This document shows, in pieces, positions 1-5,025 of a stretch of DNA of 5,402 nucleotides. Location of the stretch: the NCBI GenBank assembly GCA_003153855.1, contig PMBM01000116.1, positions 5,951-11,352 on the forward strand, written 5' to 3'. The DNA comes from Propionibacteriaceae bacterium. GTDB lineage: Bacteria; Actinomycetota; Actinomycetes; Propionibacteriales; Propionibacteriaceae. A program made the position numbers and the translations under genes. A model generated the notes under the pieces. That model was not told the DNA's origin, did no database searches, and was given only the letters and a program-made list of their open reading frames with translations. The first letter of the stretch is position 1; each line of letters starts with the position of its first letter.

Positions 1-408
1 GCGCGCGTACGTCCCGAGGTCAGCGTGGGGGACATCTCCTCGGCCGTCCAGTCGTACGTGCGGGCCGCTCCTGCCCGGTACGGGATCGTCGCCGAGTACA
101 CCGGCCACGGCATCGGCACGCGCATGCACATGCACCCCGATGTGCCCAACCTCGGGCGCCCAGGGCGCGGCCCCAAGCTGCCGATCGGTGCGGTCGTTGC
201 CGTCGAGCCGATGGTGACGCTCGGCAGCCCCGGCACGGACGTGCTGGACGACGACTGGACCGTCGTGACGCGCGACGGCAAGGTCGCGTGCCACTGGGAG
301 CACACCGTCGCCGTCACTCCCGGAGGCTGCTGGGTGCTCACGGCTTTCGACGGCGGCGAGGCGATCCTCAAGGCCGCCGGCGGTCGTTTCGCGCCTCTCG
401 TCGACTGA
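1..408 (+). CDS. map: Methionine aminopeptidase type I, C-terminal part (5' end outside window)
   Basis: This enzyme removes the initiator methionine from new cytosolic proteins and is a dinuclear-metal peptidase of family M24 (pita-bread fold). The frame is open from base 1 and ends at TGA 406-408, giving 135 visible residues, about half of a normal protein of roughly 250-285. Counting from the first visible codon, the GHGIG motif carries the metal-ligand His36. His43 fits the second active-site histidine. Glu69 in VEPM and Glu100 in WEHT match the two glutamate metal ligands of the E. coli enzyme (E204 and E235). The two aspartate ligands would lie upstream of the window. All visible catalytic residues are intact. 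The gene converges on the GntR-type gene with only 6 bp between the stop codons, and I see no terminator hairpin there. Proline- or creatine-type M24 relatives are less likely, given the MetAP-like C-terminal motifs. The GTG at 25 is internal, not the start. Confidence 0.93.
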   Translation, partial: ARVRPEVSVGDISSAVQSYVRAAPARYGIVAEYTGHGIGTRMHMHPDVPNLGRPGRGPKLPIGAVVAVEPMVTLGSPGTDVLDDDWTVVTRDGKVACHWEHTVAVTPGGCWVLTAFDGGEAILKAAGGRFAPLVD

Positions 409-414
409 CGCGGC

Positions 415-783
415 CTACCAGACGCTCCGCAGCGCCTCGATCGTCGCCTCCACACCGACCCCGCGGCCCTTCGCGGCCGTCGCCAACGCTGCCGCGGCCC
501 GCGTGACGTCGTCTGGGAAACTCGTCCTCCCACGCCCCTGCGTCACGTGCGTACCCCGGGCACGGCCGGTCGTGATGAGACCGGCCTCCTCGAGCTCGCG
601 ATAGGCGCGCGCGACCGTACCGGCGGCGAGACCCAGATCGGCAGCGAGCTGCCGTACCGGCGGGAGCCTCGAGCCAGCCACCAACCGGCCCGACTCGATG
701 TGGGCGGCGAGCTGACGACGGACCTGCTCGTACGGAGGCGTGGGATCACCGAGCGCCACGGTGAGCTGCAGCTCGAAGCTCAT
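415..783 (-). CDS. GntR-family transcriptional regulator, YtrA-like subfamily
   Basis: This is a 122-residue DNA-binding protein. Residues about 15-80 form a GntR winged helix: PPYEQVRRQLAAHI, then SRLPPVRQLAADLG, then the recognition helix region TVARAYRELEEAGLI, closing with the wing GRARGTHV. The remaining 40 or so residues are a short alanine-rich helical tail. They are too small for the FadR, HutC or MocR effector domains, and this size is the hallmark of the YtrA subfamily. Such proteins usually repress their own operon together with membrane or ABC-transporter genes. The ATG (783-781) overlaps the TGA of the upstream membrane-protein gene as ATGA, so the pair is translationally coupled. 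The reading frame stays open far upstream through the membrane gene, but that extension is an antisense-of-frame artefact with no GntR homology. The paired inverted repeats at 1682-1746 are likely its binding sites (inference). The ligand is unknown. Confidence 0.93.
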   Translation of the reverse strand: MSFELQLTVALGDPTPPYEQVRRQLAAHIESGRLVAGSRLPPVRQLAADLGLAAGTVARAYRELEEAGLITTGRARGTHVTQGRGRTSFPDDVTRAAAALATAAKGRGVGVEATIEALRSVW

Positions 784-1673
784 CGCACGACCGCCGGCTC
801 CTCGACCCGGTCCACCATGCGCGGGCCCCACAGGGCCGTACCGAGACACCCGGCCGCCACGCCGGCTGCGACCAGCATCACGACGCCCCAGAAGATCCCG
901 AGCGGGACGTACCACCAGGGACGGCAGTCGAGGCCGAGCAGGGCGCCCGCCATCAGGCCGGACACGGGCATCAGGGTGCAGGCTGCCGCCGCGGCGCTCA
1001 CCAGCAGGATCTGGCGGCTCGACTCGCGACGCAGCCGCATATCCGTCTCGAGGCTGGTGGCGCCAACGCGTGGTCGTTCGGCGACAGCGGCAACGGCCGC
1101 GAACGTGGCTAGGGCGAGCAGACCAACGCCGTACAGCATCAACCCGCCGTAGAACGAACCCGGCCAGGGTGTTCTGCCTTCGCTGGTCGCACCGCAGACC
1201 GTGGAGATGGATCGGCCCGGCCTGCCCATGTCGTCCGCGCTTCCCATCACCCAGCCCAGGCTGAGCGCGAGCGTGAGCACCAGGAACGTCGCGACCGCCA
1301 TACGCACGGTGGAGACATCGACGGCGTCCAGGCGACGCCGCCTCTGCAGCGACGCCGTACGCACATCGCCCTCCAGATGCGGGGTCGTCAGCTCGGCCAT
1401 GGAGACCACGAGTAGGGCCGCGACCCCTCCGGCGGCGGGCGCGAGGCTCGCCAGCCGGCCAAGGTCGCCGTTCCTCACGGCGAGCATCGCCAGCGCCGCC
1501 ACGCCGCCGATGACGAGCCCGAGCAGCACCGCGATGCCGCTGCGCCGCCGCAGTCGAGCAAGCACGGGTCGCGCCTGGGGATCGATGACGACGACCCGGC
1601 GCCGTCTCCACCCGAGGACTGCCCCGACAGCCAGGGCGGGCAGACACAGCATGAAGACCACTGAGGGGCTCAT
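780..1673 (-). CDS. Polytopic membrane protein of unknown function, in operon with GntR regulator
   Basis: I do not recognise the family. The 297-residue protein has about seven hydrophobic segments, near residues 3-21, 45-66, 74-93, 122-143, 174-197, 222-245 and 254-280. The charged loops alternate strictly: Arg-rich stretches at 22-44, 94-121 and 198-221 and the C-terminal tail should be cytoplasmic. The loops at 67-73, 144-173 and 246-253 should be outside, giving N-out/C-in topology. Cys160 and Cys250 both fall in predicted outside loops and could form a disulfide (inference). No ATP-binding, transporter-signature or catalytic motif is visible. The ATG (1673-1671) has a good AAGGAG Shine-Dalgarno at 1684-1679 with 5 nt spacing. 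The stop overlaps the start of the GntR gene. YtrA-type regulators commonly accompany ABC-transporter permeases and ATPases, but no ATPase gene lies in this operon. It may therefore be a permease-like or sensor membrane protein acting alone. Expression is probably controlled by the downstream regulator through the operators upstream. Confidence 0.82.
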   Translation of the reverse strand: MSPSVVFMLCLPALAVGAVLGWRRRRVVVIDPQARPVLARLRRRSGIAVLLGLVIGGVAALAMLAVRNGDLGRLASLAPAAGGVAALLVVSMAELTTPHLEGDVRTASLQRRRRLDAVDVSTVRMAVATFLVLTLALSLGWVMGSADDMGRPGRSISTVCGATSEGRTPWPGSFYGGLMLYGVGLLALATFAAVAAVAERPRVGATSLETDMRLRRESSRQILLVSAAAAACTLMPVSGLMAGALLGLDCRPWWYVPLGIFWGVVMLVAAGVAAGCLGTALWGPRMVDRVEEPAVVR

Positions 1674-1681
1674 CGGGACTC

Positions 1682-1705
1682 CTTGTATCGACTACGTGAT
1701 ACAAG
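1682..1705. promoter_or_regulatory. Operator-like inverted repeat O1 upstream of the membrane-protein/GntR operon
   Basis: This is a perfect 8-bp inverted repeat, CTTGTATC at 1682-1689 and GATACAAG at 1698-1705, separated by 8 bp. Its proximal arm overlaps the AAGGAG Shine-Dalgarno (1684-1679) of the membrane-protein gene, so a bound protein would sit over the expected transcription start and leader. The spacing and dyad suit a dimeric winged-helix regulator, most simply the GntR protein encoded in the same operon (inference). A matching second copy lies 41 bp further upstream. Confidence 0.72.
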
Positions 1706-1732
1706 AATCGGGGCAACGGCCCTTTGTGTCAA
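1704..1732 (-). promoter_or_regulatory. Candidate sigma-70-type promoter of the membrane-protein/GntR operon
   Basis: On the minus strand a consensus -35 hexamer TTGACA lies at 1732-1727. With a 17-bp spacer the -10 position falls at 1709-1704 (GATTCT), a weak match to TATAAT. An 18-bp spacer gives ATTCTT. The -35 overlaps the proximal arm of operator copy O2, and the -10 touches O1, an arrangement typical of a repressible promoter. The -35 is convincing. The -10 is weak, so the exact start is uncertain. Confidence 0.45.
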
Positions 1733-1745
1733 GCACCTGGTACAA
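1724..1745. promoter_or_regulatory. Operator-like inverted repeat O2, second copy
   Basis: TTGTGTC (1724-1730) and GGTACAA (1739-1745) flank an 8-bp spacer, the same spacer as in O1. Each half matches the O1 half-site TTGTATC at 6 of 7 bases, although the two halves pair with each other at only 5 of 7. The centre lies 41 bp from that of O1, close to four helical turns, so dimers on both sites would face the same side of the DNA. The site covers the -35 hexamer and ends 4 bp short of the stop codon of the GNAT gene. Confidence 0.6.
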
Positions 1746-1748
1746 GCG

Positions 1749-2906
1749 TCAGTCGAGAACCTTCTGCCAGGCAGCACCGATGCTTTCTCTGCGGTAGCCG
1801 AGACGGGTGTTGATCGCCAGCATGTAGTCGTTCTCGTCGGCGTTCCACGTGTGTACGCGCCGTGAGCTCGGGCGCTCCCGGGAGAGCCACGCGATGTTGG
1901 CGGCCTTGATCCAGAGCCCGAGGGCGTGCCCACGATGGCTGCCCAGAACAAGCGTGTTCTCCTGATAGACCACGTCCGGCTTGTCGATCGGCCCCTTGAG
2001 CTGCGTGAACGCCACGATCTCACCGCTGGCCACGTGGCGAGCGAGCGTCGTGTACATGTCCCTACCGCGAGCCATCTGCTCGTACGCGCGGAGGACCCGG
2101 TCCTTGTCCCAGATCTCCGGACGCCAGTCCACCGCGCCCAAGGGGGGATCGGTCGACATCGCCGCGAACAGGTCCACCAGGCCCTCGACGACGTCCTCCG
2201 GCGGCTGGCCGCTGAACTGGACGAGCTCGTAGCCGTCGGCCTTCGCCTCTGCCTCTCTGAGCGCGTCGGCGATCACATCGTCGGGAACGGGCAACGGCTG
2301 GACGCTGTGGCGCTCCGCCTGGCTGAACTCGTAACCGCGATCGAGGGGGAAGCGGACCGTGGGATCGTCGGTACGGAGCCGGATCGTGCCCGCGGGGTCC
2401 ACGATCGTCCCTTGGGTCCTCTCGGACACCGCTGGGGTGACCATGGACCACACGAGGATGGTTGTCCGGCCCCATTCGGTGAGGACCCGCTCTCCCTCGC
2501 GCACCAGCGAGCTGCCGATGCCATGGCCGCGATGGTCCGGATGAACCGTGACGTCGAGGTACCCCATGTGCTCGTTGTCGAGGAGGGGGGCATCGACGAA
2601 CAGGACGCCGAACACGTCGTCCGGCGACAGGGTCGCGTCGCCGGTGGCGGGCAGGACGCGATGCCCGTACGGACCCTTGGCGCTGTCAGGTTCTCCTCCA
2701 GCCACAGCAAGCATCACGACGCGACGCTGCTCACGCACGTCCTGGAGGTTCTGGACCCTCGACACGTTGTTCGTCTCGGCGAAGTCCTCGTAGCCGAACG
2801 TTGCCAGAGAGTCCGCGCGCCCGATCTCCGTGACGCCCTCCCAGAAGTGGGAGTACGGGGCGCTCGGGTCGCTGGCGAGGTCGATCTCCGCGAGGTGGAT
2901 GTCCAT
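1749..2906 (-). CDS. Tandem-GNAT N-acetyltransferase (two acetyltransferase domains)
   Basis: This 385-residue protein is predicted to be cytosolic and to transfer an acetyl group from acetyl-CoA to an amine whose identity cannot be read from the sequence. The N-terminal GNAT domain (about residues 1-200) carries the acetyl-CoA pyrophosphate-binding motif in VHPDHRGHGIG, with the R126-G131 core RGHGIG. The C-terminal domain (about 220-385) has the corresponding HRGHALG near 324-330 and a typical GNAT ending, NADEN near 355-359 followed by LGYR at 369-372. Both domains look intact. The second core has Leu before the last Gly. The two-domain architecture resembles mycothiol synthase MshD and other actinobacterial tandem GNATs, but I cannot assign it to MshD. 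The ATG at 2906 is chosen because homologous-looking sequence begins there. Its Shine-Dalgarno is weak, and a GTG four codons upstream is possible. A long in-frame extension beyond that has low complexity and is not real. The gene sits 56 bp downstream of the SorC-type gene on the same strand. Confidence 0.88.
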   Translation of the reverse strand: MDIHLAEIDLASDPSAPYSHFWEGVTEIGRADSLATFGYEDFAETNNVSRVQNLQDVREQRRVVMLAVAGGEPDSAKGPYGHRVLPATGDATLSPDDVFGVLFVDAPLLDNEHMGYLDVTVHPDHRGHGIGSSLVREGERVLTEWGRTTILVWSMVTPAVSERTQGTIVDPAGTIRLRTDDPTVRFPLDRGYEFSQAERHSVQPLPVPDDVIADALREAEAKADGYELVQFSGQPPEDVVEGLVDLFAAMSTDPPLGAVDWRPEIWDKDRVLRAYEQMARGRDMYTTLARHVASGEIVAFTQLKGPIDKPDVVYQENTLVLGSHRGHALGLWIKAANIAWLSRERPSSRRVHTWNADENDYMLAINTRLGYRRESIGAAWQKVLD

Positions 2907-2932
2907 GGTCGCCCACACTAAGCGGGCGACCA
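2906..2932. repeat. Perfect 9-bp inverted repeat abutting the GNAT start codon
   Basis: TGGTCGCCC (2906-2914) pairs with GGGCGACCA (2924-2932) around a 9-nt loop. In the minus-strand transcript the second arm runs directly into the ATG, sharing its A, and so covers the place where a ribosome-binding site would lie. There is no T-tract, so it is a poor intrinsic terminator for the upstream regulator gene. It may be an operator, a hairpin limiting GNAT translation, or a processing element. The function is inferred only from position. Confidence 0.55.
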
Positions 2933-2962
2933 CGGCAGAGCCCAATGGTTTTGTGCTTCTCC

Positions 2963-3916
2963 CTACGCGTTCATCCTCGCCAGTACCGCTGCGGCCGTCT
3001 GGTCGTCGATCACGAGGTCGGTGACCACACCGAGTCGCAGTGCGCCGAGTACAGCCGCGGCGCGCAACGGGTCGGAGGCGACGCAGATGCGCTTGGGGAT
3101 GCGACGCAGGTCGCGCGGTGCCAGCCCGGTCGCTCGGCTGTTGATCGCGATGTCCTCCCACGTCCCGTCCTCGCGGAGCATCACCGTACAGACGTCTCCG
3201 ACTGCTCCATCGCTGGCCAGCTGGGCCATGTCGTCGTCGTCCAGGTAGCCGGCCGCGTACACGTGCGACGGGATGGAGCTGGTGAACGACCCGACGCCGA
3301 AGATCGCCAGGTCGAGGCGATGCTGCATCTCGAGCACGTGCTTCACGGAGCGCTCCTGCCACATCGCCTCCTTGGTCTCGACGAAGTCGAAGAAGGCGGG
3401 TACGGGGAAGTGCACGAGCGATGCGTCGAACGCGGCGCTCAGTCCCTCGAGGATGCTGCCGACGTGGGCTGTACCGGGGTCGCGCGCGTTGGCACCCCCG
3501 TTCAGCTGGACGATCGTGGTGCCTTTCACGGGTCGTCGATCGATGTTTTTGACGACCGTGGCGAGCGTCGTTCCCCATGCGACGCCGATCATCTGGTCGT
3601 CGGTCACGGAGTCCGCGAAGATCGCCGCGGCCATCCGCGCGACCCGGTCGAGTCGAGCCGATGGGCTCGCCTCTCCCACGGGGACGATGTGGACCCGTAC
3701 GTTGAAGTCCTCACCGATACGCCTAGCCGGAGCACTGTCGGTGCCCGGATGCTCGGGAAGGGTTATCCGTACGAGACCCGTGTCCCTCGCCTGCGCGAGC
3801 AGTCTGGACACCGAGGATCTGCTTCTCCCCAGCTGTCTCGCAATAGCCTCCATGGTCTCGTTCTGGATGTAGTAGCGCACCGCAACGTCGTACATCTCGC
3901 TGTGTCGGTCGTGCAC
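2963..3916 (-). CDS. SorC/DeoR-type sugar-binding transcriptional regulator, candidate glycerol regulator
   Basis: This predicted 317-residue regulator has a helix-turn-helix at about residues 19-41 (METI-like AIARQLGRSRSSVSRLL), followed by a SorC effector-binding domain (about 58-317). Characteristic stretches of that domain are GVAWGTTLATVV near 111-122, VQLNGG near 136-141, FGVGS near 206-210 and GDVCTVMLREDG near 240-251. Members of this family bind phosphorylated sugars and switch DNA binding at a nearby operon. The chosen start is GTG at 3916-3914, which has GGGGAG about 10 nt upstream and gives the usual family length. ATG 3895 is an alternative, and the ATG at 4027 would add an unrelated tail. 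The gene is divergent from glpF-glpK, so control of glycerol genes through an intermediate such as glycerol-3-phosphate or dihydroxyacetone phosphate is plausible but inferred. Known glycerol regulators GylR (IclR family) and GlpR (DeoR type without a SorC domain) differ in architecture. Confidence 0.87.
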   Translation of the reverse strand: MHDRHSEMYDVAVRYYIQNETMEAIARQLGRSRSSVSRLLAQARDTGLVRITLPEHPGTDSAPARRIGEDFNVRVHIVPVGEASPSARLDRVARMAAAIFADSVTDDQMIGVAWGTTLATVVKNIDRRPVKGTTIVQLNGGANARDPGTAHVGSILEGLSAAFDASLVHFPVPAFFDFVETKEAMWQERSVKHVLEMQHRLDLAIFGVGSFTSSIPSHVYAAGYLDDDDMAQLASDGAVGDVCTVMLREDGTWEDIAINSRATGLAPRDLRRIPKRICVASDPLRAAAVLGALRLGVVTDLVIDDQTAAAVLARMNA

Positions 3917-3938
3917 TCGGCCCACTCTCCCCTGCACG

Positions 3939-4019
3939 TATGCCCAAGTCCTAGCGCAACTGTGCACCACAGGCAATGATCGTTGCAACCGCACAAGTGT
4001 GTGGGCCCTAGCGGGCATA
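3939..4019. promoter_or_regulatory. Nested dyads between the divergent SorC-type gene and glpF: candidate operator region
   Basis: Several inverted repeats share nearly the same centre, around 3979. The innermost is GCAA-TGATCG-TTGC at 3973-3986, with six of seven pairs matching. TGTGC at 3961-3965 pairs with GCACA at 3991-3995. TATGCCC at 3939-3945 pairs with GGGCATA at 4013-4019. A CCTAGCG direct repeat (3950-3956 and 4007-4013) and a CTGTG/CACAG dyad (3960-3972) also occur. Long compound operators suit oligomeric SorC-type regulators. On the plus strand CATAAA (4016-4021) could serve as a -10 for glpF, but no good -35 accompanies it, so I do not call the promoter firmly. Confidence 0.45.
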
Positions 4020-4036
4020 AACGTCACCAGGTCACT

Positions 4037-4137
4037 GCATCGTCAACGAAGCGATGCGGCAGAGCGATGGGGCAAGCGCCTTCGGGCGCCGGCTTGGGGA
4101 CGTCCCACGGGCGACGAGTGACATCCGTATGGATGTC
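4037..4137 (+). promoter_or_regulatory. Structured 5' leader upstream of glpF (four dyads in 100 bp)
   Basis: Four consecutive dyads precede the glpF ribosome-binding site. GCATCG (4037-4042) pairs with CGATGC (4052-4057). GCGCC (4076-4080) pairs with GGCGC (4085-4089) around a C(TTCG)G loop, the very stable UUCG tetraloop, with alternative outer pairing CAAGC/GCTTG reaching 4096. GGGACGTCCC (4097-4106) is a perfect palindrome. GACATCC (4120-4126) pairs with GGATGTC (4131-4137) around a 4-nt loop, ending 5 nt before the Shine-Dalgarno (AGAGG, 4142-4146). None has a T-tract. No coding gene is credible here. The structure could protect the mRNA, set translation, or bind a regulator, and I recognise no known riboswitch class. 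Confidence 0.45.
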
Positions 4138-4151
4138 GGAAAGAGGTGACT

Positions 4152-4916
4152 GTGTCTCTCGGAACGATCTTCCTCTCTGAGGTAGTCGGCACGGCGATTC
4201 TGCTGCTCATGGGCGGCGGCGTTGTAGCCAACAACATCCTTCCCAAGAACAAGGGCGCCGGCACAGGCTTCCTGCATGTCAACTGGGGATGGGGTATCGC
4301 CGTCTTCGCTGGCGTCCTCGTCGCCTACAAGTCGGGCGGACATCTGAACCCCGCGGTGACCCTGGGCATCGTGGCCTCGGGCGCCAAGGAGTTCGTGCCC
4401 GGCATCGCGGTCGACGCCGCCTCCATCTTCACGTACATCGGCGGTCAGTTCGTTGGTGCCTTCATCGGTGCCATCCTGTGCTGGCTCGCGTACAAGAAGC
4501 AGTTCGACCAGGATGCAGATCCTGCAGTCAAGCTGGGCGTCTTCTCGACCGGCCCTGAGGTCCGCAGCTACGGATGGAACCTCGTCACTGAGGCCCTCGG
4601 CACGTTCGTCCTCGTGTTCGTCGTCCTCGCGGCCGGTCACTGGGGCGACTCCGCGACCAAGACTCCTGGCGGCCTCGGCTGGCTCGGCGCTCTCGGCGTT
4701 GCACTCCTGATCGTCGGCATCGGCGCCTCCCTCGGTGGGCCTACCGGCTACGCCATCAACCCGGCTCGTGACCTCGGCCCGCGCATTGCGCATGCCATCC
4801 TCCCGATCCCCGGCAAGGGCAGCTCCGACTGGGCGTACTCCTGGGTCCCGGTCGTCGGCCCGATCATCGGCGGCGTCGTCGCTGGACTGCTGTCCGGCGT
4901 CTTGCTTCCGAAGTAA
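4152..4916 (+). CDS. glpF: Glycerol uptake facilitator (aquaglyceroporin, MIP family)
   Basis: GlpF is a passive six-helix membrane channel that admits glycerol and other small polyols, feeding GlpK. The 254-residue protein shows both half-helix NPA motifs: NPA in GGHLNPAVT at residues 66-68, and NPA in GYAINPARDLGPR at 203-205. The Asp207 after NPAR separates glycerol channels from water-only aquaporins. By alignment to E. coli GlpF, selectivity-filter Arg206 is kept, Trp48 corresponds to Trp45 in WGWG, and Phe200 is replaced by Tyr200. The hydrophobic segments are otherwise complete, and the protein is slightly shorter than E. coli GlpF (281). Start GTG 4152 is preferred because the Shine-Dalgarno GAGG (4143-4146) lies 5 nt upstream. 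GTG 4146 overlaps that Shine-Dalgarno and would add only two residues. Codons favour AAG, TTC and ATC, as in strongly expressed genes. It begins the glpFK cluster. Confidence 0.95.
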   Translation: MSLGTIFLSEVVGTAILLLMGGGVVANNILPKNKGAGTGFLHVNWGWGIAVFAGVLVAYKSGGHLNPAVTLGIVASGAKEFVPGIAVDAASIFTYIGGQFVGAFIGAILCWLAYKKQFDQDADPAVKLGVFSTGPEVRSYGWNLVTEALGTFVLVFVVLAAGHWGDSATKTPGGLGWLGALGVALLIVGIGASLGGPTGYAINPARDLGPRIAHAILPIPGKGSSDWAYSWVPVVGPIIGGVVAGLLSGVLLPK

Positions 4917-4934
4917 CACACCAACTGACAGAAA

Positions 4935-4970
4935 CCATGGCCCGCCGTCTGAGATGGCGGCGGGCCTTGG
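4935..4970 (+). terminator. Strong GC hairpin between glpF and glpK, possible attenuating terminator
   Basis: The arm from 4939 to 4949 (GGCCCGCCGTC) pairs with 4956-4966 (GGCGGCGGGCC), giving an 11-bp stem with one G-T wobble and a 6-nt loop. Outer pairs CCA (4935-4937) with TGG (4968-4970) extend it across a T-T mismatch. The stem starts about 20 bp after the glpF stop. The 3' side has only a short TT, so it is more likely a weak or partial terminator, or an mRNA-stabilising hairpin, than an efficient intrinsic terminator. Read-through or a separate promoter would be needed for glpK. Confidence 0.6.
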
Positions 4971-5025
4971 CGTCATCTGACTAGCTCAAGAACACACACT
5001 CACGAACACAACGAAGTGGAGAAAC

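Noticed and set aside
784..1716. An N-terminal extension of the GntR-type regulator to a 433-residue protein
   Set aside because: The added 311 residues are Arg-rich out-of-frame reading of the membrane-protein gene. The ATGA overlap at 780-783 gives a natural start.
1682..1746. The paired TTGTATC-like repeats as a terminator for the GNAT gene
   Set aside because: The stems are AT-rich, widely looped and lack a T-tract. Their position over a -35 box and a Shine-Dalgarno fits operators better.
1926..2921. A 331-codon open frame on the plus strand opposite the GNAT gene
   Set aside because: The minus strand encodes both GNAT motifs in frame. The plus-strand product is His/Arg/Val-rich with no recognisable features.
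2907..3578. An extension of the GNAT protein upstream to 3578
   Set aside because: It would read the SorC-type gene in another frame as Arg-rich low-complexity sequence. GNAT-like sequence begins at the ATG at 2906.
2945..3979. A 344-codon open frame on the plus strand opposite the SorC-type gene
   Set aside because: It is the complement of a well-supported regulator, has no domain motifs and shows the biased composition of an antisense frame.
3917..4027. The upstream ATG start at 4027 for the SorC-type regulator
   Set aside because: It adds 37 residues not typical of the family, lies in the candidate operator region, and ignores the GGGGAG site close to the GTG at 3916.
3996..4040. A CRP-type TGTGA-N6-TCACA site near the glpF promoter, as in other glycerol operons
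   Set aside because: Only scattered GTCAC and GTGTG fragments are present, with no properly spaced palindrome.
4032..4976. A 314-codon open frame on the minus strand opposite glpF
   Set aside because: It is antisense to a clear GlpF with intact NPA motifs. The protein is Asp/Glu/Arg-rich low complexity with no recognisable domain, as expected from reversed GC-rich codons.
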